Shown here one piece after another: positions 25,231 to 33,900 of a stretch of 54,435 nt of DNA. The position numbers and the translations under genes are program-made. The notes beneath the pieces were generated by a model that saw only the letters and a list, made by a program, of their open reading frames with translations, was not told the DNA's origin and ran no database searches. How positions within the stretch are numbered: position 1 is the first letter of the stretch; every line of letters begins with the position of its first letter. Origin of the DNA: an uncultured bacterium (GTDB taxonomy: Bacteria; Verrucomicrobiota; Lentisphaeria; Oligosphaerales; Oligosphaeraceae); contig CACYQT010000014.1 of assembly GCA_902776645.1 (NCBI GenBank), forward strand, positions 1 to 54,435, read 5' to 3'.

Positions 25231-27732
25231 ATGAAGAATTTCCTGTTGGCAATCAGCATGTCCATGGCATGCACGGCGCTCGGCGGACACATGCTTTTCG
25301 ACTTTGAAAAAGAGGAGGACGCCAAGTTATGGACTAAAAATTCCAATGCGTGGCATTGGATGGAAATGTCGGATCAATACGCCACATCCGGCGCCCATTC
25401 CCTCCGCTATCAGGCGAAGAAATTCGTGCCGGGCATGCCGGAATGGCCATGTTTTGAAGTCCCGTCGCCGTTGAAGGACTGGACGGAATTCGACCGCATC
25501 GTCATCGACATCACGAACGTCAACATCCTCCAGCCGTATCTGTCGTTCTATGTTTCCGACAGCAAGGTGCCCGTCCGCCAGGCATTCCTCCACAAATGCC
25601 AAAGCGAGATCTTCCCCTGCCGCAGCCAGCGGCTTGTCATCCCGCTGAAGTTTCCGGAAACCGTCAATATCAAAGACATACGCGTCTTCCACATCTTCAC
25701 GGAACGCCCTGCGGAGAACATCGACATCTACATCGACCGCATCATGCTCCTGAAGCCGGGCGAAGAGGCTGGCGACGTCCCGCAGGAATGGAACGCGCAA
25801 CTGCTGAAAAGACGCCTCGAACTCGTCGAACCGCTCATCCGTGAACAGCAGGACGCCTTCAACAAGCTCGTCCCGCAAAACATCCCGTCGGACGTCCTGA
25901 AAGGCGCGGGCGCCATGATCGAAAAACTGCTTGCGGACAGCCGTCGCAAGCAGGACGAGCTCTTCGCCAAGCTTCGCGATCCGCAAACCGCGCCGCAGGA
26001 TTTCGTCACGGCGACAGAAGAATTGAAGCGCATACCGGAAAGCTTCAAGCGCCCTGTCTCCGTCGTCGCCTTCGCGGAATCCTGTGTCAAAGCCGGGCTT
26101 GACACGCGCGAAATGCTTGTCGGCGTCTCCACCGGCATGGAAAAGATCCTGCCGAAGGACATGCCCGTCACCGCCCGCGGCGCCTCCGAATGCGCCGTCT
26201 CTCTCGCGCAAAATGAATACGAACCGCTTCAAGTCAGCGTCATGCCGTTGCACCGCGACCTCACGAACGTCTCCGTCCGTTTGTCGCCGCTGCTGAAGGA
26301 CGGCACGCATGAAGTCTATCCGCCGGCGGACGTCCAGATCAACACCGTCGGCTATGTCGAGACGAAAAAATCGCCGCCGTACACGGTCGATTACGTCGGC
26401 TGGTGGCCCGATCCGATTCTCGATTTCTGCCCGTCCGTCGCCGTCAAGCAGGGCGAACTGCAGTCCTTCTGGATTCGCGCCCACGCGCGCCGCGGCCAGA
26501 CGCCTGGCGTCTATCGCGGCACGCTGACCGTTCAGGCGGACAATGTTACGTCCATCCAGCTTCCGTTCTCCGTCACCGTCTTCGATTTCGCTCTTCCGGA
26601 CCAGCCGCCGCTGCCGACCGCCATCTCATGGAACCACCCGTCCTTCGAAAAAACCGCCATGCAGCAACGAGGCGGAGCAGAAAACTGGCCCAAGATGAAA
26701 TTCGTCTATGCGGACTTCCTGACCGACTATCTGCTTGACTGGGGCAACATCTACATCACGACACCGCCGGATTTCGAAGTCATCCAATACCTCCACGACA
26801 AAGGAAAACTCACCACCTTCGGCCTCGGCGACGCCACCGTCCGCTCGGAGGAAAAGATTGCCCCCGAAATCGAACGCCTGCGTCCCATTTACGAAGAGGC
26901 CAAGCGCCGCAACCTCTTGAAATACGCCTACATCTATTTGTATGACGAGTGCCAGTCGGACTACTTCCCCCTCATGGAAAAATGCGCCAAAGCCCTCAAG
27001 GAGGCCTTCCCGGATGTCCTCCTCATAACCACCAGCTACGACCACAGCTACGGCGTGAACAGCGTCGTCAAGTCCATGGACGCTTGGTGCCCCCTCACGC
27101 CGAGTTTCGACGTCGCCAAAGCCAATGCCGCCCATGCCTCCGGCCGCTACGTCTGGTGGTACATCTGCTGCGGACCGCATCATCCGTACGCGAACTGGTT
27201 CGTCGAATATCCCGCGCAGGATATCCGCACGCTCATGGGCGCCCAGACCGCCAAATACCAGCCCGACGGATTCCTCTACTACTCCATGACCATCTGGAAC
27301 GACAACAAGCCCATCGTCACGGGCCCCTACACGACGTGGAATCCCGTTTCATGGACCACCTACCACGGCGACGGCTGCATTTTCTGCTTTGGAAAGGACG
27401 GCCGCCCCATCCCGACGATCCGTCTCGAAAACTACCGCGACGGCTTGGAGGACTACGCCTACCACTGCATCCTCCGCGAAGCCGTCCGCCGCATGAAACT
27501 TGTGGAGAACCGCTCCGCCGAGCAGTCCGCCTGGCTGGAAGAAGCCGAAAAGGCGCTCGTCGTGCCAAAGGACCTTGTCCAGAACATGGCCGTCTTCACG
27601 CAAGATCCGCAGGTGACGTACGCATGGCGGTTGAACATGGCCAAACTCATCGAACGCAGCGGCTTCCATAATCTAGATCCGTGGAAGGACGGCGGTTTCG
27701 CCGTCCGTGGCTGGCGCGGCGTTCGCAAGTGA
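25231..27732 (+). CDS. secreted DUF4091/GH123-like enzyme
   Basis: About 833 residues with a signal peptide (MKNFLLAISMSMACTALGG). An N-terminal galactose-binding-like domain (~22-175, HMLFDFEKEEDAKLW) is followed by a helical linker, a beta domain (~310-455) and a C-terminal TIM-barrel region of the DUF4091/GH123 type (~460-800). LYDECQSDY places adjacent Asp572 and Glu573 where GH123 N-acetyl-beta-galactosaminidases use neighbouring Asp and Glu. Activity on an N-acetylhexosamine is therefore plausible but unproven. The ATG at 25231 is preceded by AAGGTGA; a GTG nine bases earlier is an alternative. Between the adaptor and esterase genes of the sigma-54 unit. Confidence 0.82.
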   Translation: MKNFLLAISMSMACTALGGHMLFDFEKEEDAKLWTKNSNAWHWMEMSDQYATSGAHSLRYQAKKFVPGMPEWPCFEVPSPLKDWTEFDRIVIDITNVNILQPYLSFYVSDSKVPVRQAFLHKCQSEIFPCRSQRLVIPLKFPETVNIKDIRVFHIFTERPAENIDIYIDRIMLLKPGEEAGDVPQEWNAQLLKRRLELVEPLIREQQDAFNKLVPQNIPSDVLKGAGAMIEKLLADSRRKQDELFAKLRDPQTAPQDFVTATEELKRIPESFKRPVSVVAFAESCVKAGLDTREMLVGVSTGMEKILPKDMPVTARGASECAVSLAQNEYEPLQVSVMPLHRDLTNVSVRLSPLLKDGTHEVYPPADVQINTVGYVETKKSPPYTVDYVGWWPDPILDFCPSVAVKQGELQSFWIRAHARRGQTPGVYRGTLTVQADNVTSIQLPFSVTVFDFALPDQPPLPTAISWNHPSFEKTAMQQRGGAENWPKMKFVYADFLTDYLLDWGNIYITTPPDFEVIQYLHDKGKLTTFGLGDATVRSEEKIAPEIERLRPIYEEAKRRNLLKYAYIYLYDECQSDYFPLMEKCAKALKEAFPDVLLITTSYDHSYGVNSVVKSMDAWCPLTPSFDVAKANAAHASGRYVWWYICCGPHHPYANWFVEYPAQDIRTLMGAQTAKYQPDGFLYYSMTIWNDNKPIVTGPYTTWNPVSWTTYHGDGCIFCFGKDGRPIPTIRLENYRDGLEDYAYHCILREAVRRMKLVENRSAEQSAWLEEAEKALVVPKDLVQNMAVFTQDPQVTYAWRLNMAKLIERSGFHNLDPWKDGGFAVRGWRGVRK

Positions 27733-27740
27733 GCTAAATC

Positions 27741-27776
27741 TTATCCAGAACTTCCAGAACTTCCAGAATATCCAGA
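27741..27776. repeat. four 9-bp tandem repeats
   Basis: TTATCCAGA, ACTTCCAGA, ACTTCCAGA and ATATCCAGA follow one another between the DUF4091 and esterase genes. The CCAGA core also recurs in the 9-bp repeats of the sctU tail at 46125-46241. Confidence 0.75.
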
Positions 27777-27792
27777 AAAGAGACAACAAACC

Positions 27793-29148
27793 ATGAAAGC
27801 ACTCAACACCATGATCTTATCAATGATGCTCGCTGCCAGCGAAGCGATCGCCGCAAACGGCCCCTATTTTCTGGAGGCGACCATGACGCCCGCCGATGGC
27901 ATCGTCAAGCGCGGCGAATCCGTCGCGCTTACCTACAAGTTGCAGAAGGACGGCCAGCCCGCCGTCGGCGAAAAGCTCCGCATTACGCTGAAATGGGAAG
28001 GGCAGGTCGTCAAGCAGGAAACCGTCGAGACGACGGCGGACACCGCCAAAATCGAATACGCGTCTGACAAGCCTGGCTGGCTTTACATGGCGTTTGAAGT
28101 ACTTGACGCCAACGGCAAGCAAGTTCCGAATCCCGGCAGCCAGATCCGGCAGGGCCCGAAGAAAAATCTGCTGTATGAAATCGGCGCCATGTTCGAGCCG
28201 GAGGGCATCATCGCCAAGCCGTCGTGTCCGAAGGATTTCGAGGCTTTCTGGGCCACCGAACGCAAACGCCTGCAGGATCTTCCGATGGACGCCAAGCTGA
28301 CGCCGCTGCCGAACGCCCCGAACGCCGACAAGGTTGATTCATTCGCCTTCTCCATCAACTGCCTCGGTCGTCTGCCCGTCACGGGATACCTTTCCATCCC
28401 GAAGAACGCCGCGCCGAAAAGCTCGCCGATTCTCGCCGATTATCTGAGCATGGTCACGACGGATGCGTCGCCGAACGTGCCCGCGCAGGCCGCCCTGCAG
28501 TACCACGCCATCGCGATCTACGTCTCATGGCATGGATTCGAGACAGGCCACGAACCCGCATGGTACGCCACGCAACGCAACCTCTTCTACAAAAACGGCG
28601 GGCTGGACACCATCGCCACCAATACGGATTGGGTCTTCCACGACATGTATCTGCGCGTCCTCCGCGCATTGGACTACATGAAGTCGCGCCCCGAATGGAA
28701 CGGGAAGGATCTGATCATCCGCGGCGGCAGTCTGGGCGGCATCCAGGCCATCGTGGCGGCGGCTCTCGAACCCGCCGCGTCGCTTGTGCTGATCAACGTG
28801 CCCACGGCTTGCGAATTCAACGCGGCGGAAGCGGGCCGCCTGTCGCCATGGGTGTTGTCCGGACGCGACCCCAAGATCATGGAGAAGAAAAACGTCGCCC
28901 AGGCGCTCGCCTACCATGACGCCGTCAACTTCGCGCCGATGTTCCATTGCCCCACGTTCGTCTGCACGGGCTTCGTCGACGAAGTCTGCTTCCCCAGCAG
29001 CGTCTACGCCTTCTACAACGCGTTGCCGTCCAACATCAAAAAGGTCATGACCACGAATCCTGCAACGGGCCATTACGGCACCACTGCTAACACGGCCGGC
29101 AACGCCTATCTGCGTGATCACGGCCAGATGACCTCCTTCCCGAATTAA
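27793..29148 (+). CDS. secreted CE7 acetyl esterase (acetylxylan esterase family)
   Basis: A 451-residue exported alpha/beta-hydrolase (signal peptide MKALNTMILSMMLAASEAIA). An N-terminal beta domain (~24-115) precedes the CE7/AXE1 hydrolase. RGGSLGG holds the nucleophile Ser313, GFVDEVC the acid Asp396 and ATGHYG the base His427: a full catalytic triad. CE7 enzymes remove acetyl groups from xylo-oligosaccharides and other acetylated sugars. It is the last gene of the sigma-54 unit, 60 bases after the DUF4091 gene and 76 bases before a terminator. Likely deacetylates a polysaccharide for the glycosidases encoded nearby. Confidence 0.88.
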   Translation: MKALNTMILSMMLAASEAIAANGPYFLEATMTPADGIVKRGESVALTYKLQKDGQPAVGEKLRITLKWEGQVVKQETVETTADTAKIEYASDKPGWLYMAFEVLDANGKQVPNPGSQIRQGPKKNLLYEIGAMFEPEGIIAKPSCPKDFEAFWATERKRLQDLPMDAKLTPLPNAPNADKVDSFAFSINCLGRLPVTGYLSIPKNAAPKSSPILADYLSMVTTDASPNVPAQAALQYHAIAIYVSWHGFETGHEPAWYATQRNLFYKNGGLDTIATNTDWVFHDMYLRVLRALDYMKSRPEWNGKDLIIRGGSLGGIQAIVAAALEPAASLVLINVPTACEFNAAEAGRLSPWVLSGRDPKIMEKKNVAQALAYHDAVNFAPMFHCPTFVCTGFVDEVCFPSSVYAFYNALPSNIKKVMTTNPATGHYGTTANTAGNAYLRDHGQMTSFPN

Positions 29149-29224
29149 GTGGTCCCGCCTGCGGGTGGGAAGTCCCGCGTGCGTCCCGCCTGCGGTATAC
29201 GACGCTTTCTCCCCTGTCTGTTGA

Positions 29225-29264
29225 CGAGGCCATGGTGAAAACACGCCATGACCTCGACTTTTTC
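29225..29264 (+). terminator. rho-independent terminator after the CE7 esterase
   Basis: Stem CGAGGCCATGG (29225-29235) and CCATGACCTCG (29246-29256), 10 of 11 paired, 10-base loop, followed by a T-run (29259-29263). It closes the plus-strand unit that begins at the sigma-54 promoter. Confidence 0.8.
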
Positions 29265-29273
29265 TCTTATTTT

Positions 29274-30287
29274 TTATTGCTTGCGCTTTAAAAGACAGCT
29301 TTTGGCAAATTGCAATCCTCTTGAAAAAGCCAAGGCCAGGACAAAAACCAGCAATGGCACACCATGGTTGTATATGGCGTTTTCAGTCGAAATCACATAT
29401 TTCAAAATTAAAATGAAAAGCATGTGATAGACGTAGATATTCGCTGAATCACATCTGCCGATGTCCGCAAGTATTTTCATAACCGACGATGAATGAACAT
29501 GCTCGTCTGTTGCAGCAAACATGAATACAGAAACCGCCAATGGGACGGTCATGATGAAAATGCTGCCTTTCGACAATATCTCTAGACGATGCAGGATGAA
29601 TCGTTCCATGACGATCGCCACCGAGAATACAAGAATCGACAATAACGCGTATCTGTTAAGATGATGCTTCCCGTTCAAAACAGTCGGCAGCATGTAGCCT
29701 ATTGCCAATGAAGGGAATCCGACCGTTATGAAGTTGCGCGACAGATAGATCGGGAAAGCTTGCTTGAAAAAAAGCTTGGAATATGCGCCCAAGACAAACG
29801 CAAGAATCAGCAGCAACGGCATATATGCAATCAGACTTTTGATTTTATGTTTGCAAATCAATATGTTAAAAACGAACAACACATATAAAAACGCACCAAT
29901 GTACCACAAATGATAGGCAAACGGCGACTCATTTAGAATAATAAAGCTGATGATCGATTCTAAACTCAAAGCCCCCTTCCAGAAATTGGCCAGATCATCC
30001 TGAAATATCAGCATCAGGATACTCACGCATATGGCATATAGGAGATTTGATGTGATGAACAATACACCTATCTTTTTGAGTTGCCTGGAGGCGTATTCTG
30101 CTTTTCCATTGGCAACATTTAGCGAAAGATAATAGCCGGATACCAGAAAAAAGAACGGTACCGCGCATGTGCAGATACTTTTGATGTACGTCTCTATGGT
30201 ATTGTTTTCCCCTGCATGAAGAAACACAACCATAAACGTGCATACGGCTTTCGCAATGTCGAGTGATATGTTTCGTTGTTTATTCAT
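29274..30287 (-). CDS. acyltransferase family 3 membrane protein
   Basis: A 337-residue polytopic membrane protein with about ten hydrophobic helices. The N-terminus ISLDIAKAVCTFMVVFLH and PFFFLVSGYYLSLN match the acyltransferase-3 family (OafA/WecH type), which O-acetylates or succinylates surface sugars. It stands alone: the upstream side is a 600-base AT-rich gap and the plus-strand unit converges from the other side. AT-rich compared with the glycosidase genes, suggesting a separate origin. Substrate unknown. Confidence 0.85.
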   Translation of the reverse strand: MNKQRNISLDIAKAVCTFMVVFLHAGENNTIETYIKSICTCAVPFFFLVSGYYLSLNVANGKAEYASRQLKKIGVLFITSNLLYAICVSILMLIFQDDLANFWKGALSLESIISFIILNESPFAYHLWYIGAFLYVLFVFNILICKHKIKSLIAYMPLLLILAFVLGAYSKLFFKQAFPIYLSRNFITVGFPSLAIGYMLPTVLNGKHHLNRYALLSILVFSVAIVMERFILHRLEILSKGSIFIMTVPLAVSVFMFAATDEHVHSSSVMKILADIGRCDSANIYVYHMLFILILKYVISTENAIYNHGVPLLVFVLALAFSRGLQFAKSCLLKRKQ

Positions 30288-30913
30288 TTAGTATATCGAG
30301 TATTACCTTGAATATTCAAAAAAGACAGCAAAGAGTGAAAACTTCATCTAAGTTTTTATATTATAACAGCTTAGAAAACAATATAACGGATAAGACACGC
30401 TATGACAAAATGTACATCTCCATCGATTGTTTTTCAAGGAAGGCTGCACAGGAAAATGATGTTTGATTTTGGAGGCGGCATCTTCAGTGGCGACGGTTGC
30501 CTCTTACCGTGGCAGCTTGACAGAAAGTCCGGTCTGATGAACACGGGCAATTTTTTTTGTTTTGCCGTCCTCACGACCTGCCCTGCCCTTCTTGAATTGT
30601 GAAATTGATACGTCAATATGAAAAATAGTCCATAAGCCATGTAACATTTTCATGAATGGCGGAGAATTATAGATAAAGGGAAGCGGAAAGAGGGGGCGTA
30701 AAAACAGCGGATACAGCAAAACATCATCATCCATCATAAAGCGTCCAGAACAGAGCCACACTCAATGAAGAAGAAGAATTAAATCAAGAAATTCATCACC
30801 AAAACATTTCAAAAAATATCAATTTTTTGAGTTTTCATGATTTGAATGCAAACTAAATTAATCATATATTTTGCAAAAATATATGACATAAATAGTGTAA
30901 TCAAGGAAAAGCC
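30288..30913. other. 626-base AT-rich gap with a local GC-rich patch
   Basis: No convincing gene is seen on either strand; the open frames here lack start signals and family features. A GC-richer island at about 30455-30600 contains short complementary pairs (for example ACGGT/ACCGT at about 30498-30515) and a long T-run near 30554-30561, and could encode a structured RNA, but no known class was identified. A palindrome near the right edge is listed separately. Confidence 0.4.
30863..30885. promoter_or_regulatory. palindrome upstream of the 1542-residue gene
   Basis: CATATATTTT (30863-30872) and AAAATATATG (30876-30885) form a perfect inverted repeat around GCA, 28 bases before the start codon at 30914. 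It could be an operator or part of the promoter; AT-richness makes chance symmetry easier, so confidence is modest. Confidence 0.4.
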
Positions 30914-33900
30914 ATGGCCATCGACTATTCGAAAATCAACATCACCCTCCAGCAGTTCCAGGACATCTCATCAGGCAAGTACAACGCTGGCGAGGTGAAG
31001 CTTGTGAGCGAAACAAAACTCGGCAAGATCAACCACCACGTCCACCTCACGGGCTCCAACCTCAAGACTCTTTCCCATCAGGAGGTTCTCGCAATCAAGA
31101 ACGCCTTCGTGAAGGCGCTCTCCTCCCATGGTGTAACCGAGGACGAGATCGCCCGCGTCCGCCATGACCTCGGGCTTTCGGCGGATACCGGAATTGACAA
31201 GACGTTCCACGAGCGTAGTCTCAAGCCGCTCACGCGCCAGCAGGTACACGACATCCTCGAACGCAACGCCGCCAAGATCAACTCGACCAAGACCGCCCAA
31301 GGGGACCGGATGTTCATCGCCACCTCGGCCATGGTCCATGGCCTCAACGCTCAGGAGATGAATCGCGTCGAACGGCGCAACGAGATCAACGCCGCCCTCG
31401 CCGGGGCGCGCGGGACGGAGGAGCACGAGGGCATCGCATTGGCCGAGGCGGTCATCGCCGGCGACGTGGACTTCGACGCCGGTAAGTCCCCCAAGGCCCT
31501 CGCCGCGCAGATCCGCGCCCAGCGCGACCAGATCCTTCAGCGCACGAAAGGCCGTCCGGACGCGAACCGCGAGGCGGTGGTCGAATTCCGCATCCGCGCG
31601 ACCGGCCAGAACGTGCGCATCCCGACCGGACGGAGCGAGGCGGCATTCGTCCGCAAGCTCGACGAGATGCTCATCCGCCTCACCTCAAACCGGCCGCTCG
31701 ACCGGCGCGGCATCGAAGTACGCGTCGAATTCGGAGCACTTGCCGACCCCGTCGCGCGCCGTGACTGGCTCAACGGCCTCGGCAACGCCCCCGACGCCGG
31801 CTTCAAGATCCGCACGGCCGTGGTCCTGATGCTGACCGAAGCCGGCATCGACGACTGGGAGACGCTTTCGGCCGTCAACCGCGTCGACGACGAGGTCGCG
31901 CTCGGCCTCGCCAAGTCGCTCGCGCAGCTGAACGGCACATTGCGCGGCGACGCCCTGCGCAACGACCAGGCCATGCAGGCGCTCGCGAACCTGGCGGCGC
32001 CCGAACACGCCGCCAACGTGCCGGGCAACCAGTGCGCCACCATTCCCGCGACGTCGCCGGAGATGTGGAACAACGGCATCCGCACCGCCATCGCCGGCGA
32101 CAAGCCGGAGAACCTCCCGCACGACATAAAGGCCCTGCTGGACGAAATTCCCGGGCATGTGCGCGGCCACTTCGGGGAGGACGCCATCGGCCTGCACGAG
32201 TCCGGCGTCCAGCTCATCGGCTCGGGCGGTGCCTACCAGGTTGTTCCGACGGACCTTGCGGAACGCGCCACGCCAGAAAGCATCCGCGCGCGCGTCTTCG
32301 CCTACGTGGAGAGTCAGTGCGCCGAGAACCTTTCCAAGCGCCTCATCTCCCGCGCGTTGGTGGCCGCGGGCGGCAGCGGGCGGTACCCGGGCTGCCTCTG
32401 GAGCGACTGGAGCCATACGCGGCCGGAACTCCGGGAGCGGCTGCTCGCCGCGCGTTCCTCCGCCGAGGTCCAAGCCATCTTCGACGAGTCCCGCGAAGCG
32501 ATCGCCGCCGACGCGAAGCGCTTCATCGCCGTCGGCCGCAGCCTCCGCAAAGTCAATTCCTTCCTCCGCGACACGCTCGCGGCAAAGTTGGGCGTCCCGC
32601 CCGCCTGCCTCGCCAAGGGGCTCGACCTGAACAAGTTCAGCGTCAAAGTCTCCGAGCTGGGCAACAAGATCCGCCGCGGTGAAATCCCCGCCGCCACCGA
32701 CGAGGAGGTCGAGGCGCACGTCCGCGCACTCGCCGAGAAGAGGGCAGCGCAGTACGCCGACGCCATCGCCGCCGTGGAGCGGATCCCGGACATCCCGCCC
32801 GCGCTCCGCGATGCGCTGCTGGAGCACGTCATCGCCATCGACTCCCCGCAAAAACTAGACGTCGCCCAAGTCATCGCGGCCGCCCGCGACCGGCTCGCCG
32901 CCCGCGCCGCCGCCATCGACGCGGCGCTCGTTCCCGGCACGGACAAGCAAACCGTCTACGAGGCGATGCGGCTTTTTGTAAACGACTACACCCACGTCCT
33001 GGTGGGCCTCTTCCCGCAGGGCACGCATATCGGCGGCGAGGAGGAATGCACATTCGGAATCGTCCTGCTGATGACCTCCATCCTCGACCGCGAGGGATTC
33101 CTCGGCAGGCTCGACGCCTTCTTCGCGCGCCCCGACGTGAAGAACGATGACTTTTACAACAATAACACCCCTGCCTACGCCGCCTACCGCTTCGTCAACG
33201 CGCTCCCCAAGCCCGACGCCAAGGCCACGCTCGCCTCCTCGCTCGGAACGCCCGACATGCCGCCGTTCCACGCCCGAGCGCTGATGAAGGCCTTTGAGGA
33301 CGCCGACCTCGGCGCCCTCCCCGTCGCCGCACGCATGGCCGTCCTCCGCCCCTCGCACCCCGTCGGTACGGCCCTCGCGGCAGCCATCGCCGCCGAGCCG
33401 GGCGGCGTCTCCCCGGCCCGCCTGCGCGAGCTCGCGACGCCGATTCTTCAGGCCCACGTCGCCGCCGGCGGCTTCGCCCTGCCTCCCGCCGACGCCGAAC
33501 GCATGGAAGCCGCGCTCGCCAAATACGACGGCGGCCTCCCCGCGGCCGACCGCCTGCGCCTGCGCCAGTACGCCGAGTCCCTCGACTTCTCCGAGGCCGC
33601 CGCGCCCGCGAGCGAGAAGGCCCTCGCCGAGCGTCTCGACGAAATCTGCGGCGGCGGCTTCTTCACCAACCCCGCATCCTCCGCCTCCCGGCGCGCCCTC
33701 GCCGCAGGATTCACCCCCGAGGACCTGCCTTTGCTTGCCCTCCTGGAAGACCTGGTCGAGGAGTCAGGTCCCACGGACGACCAGGCGGTCGAAATGGTCC
33801 TCGACCCGCAGAGCGACTTCCGCCGCAAGTGGGAAGCCGCACTCCTCAGCCTCACCGGCAACCGCCTCGACCGCGTCGCGACGCTGTCCGTGGAGACCAA

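Noticed and set aside
30500..30600. Hammerhead ribozyme (CTGATGA present)
   Set aside because: No properly placed GAAA and stem III were found.
30430..30610. Cobalamin riboswitch on the minus strand
   Set aside because: Short stretches (GCTGCCACGGTAAG, GCCACTG) recall the motif, but order and conserved blocks do not fit and no B12 gene follows.
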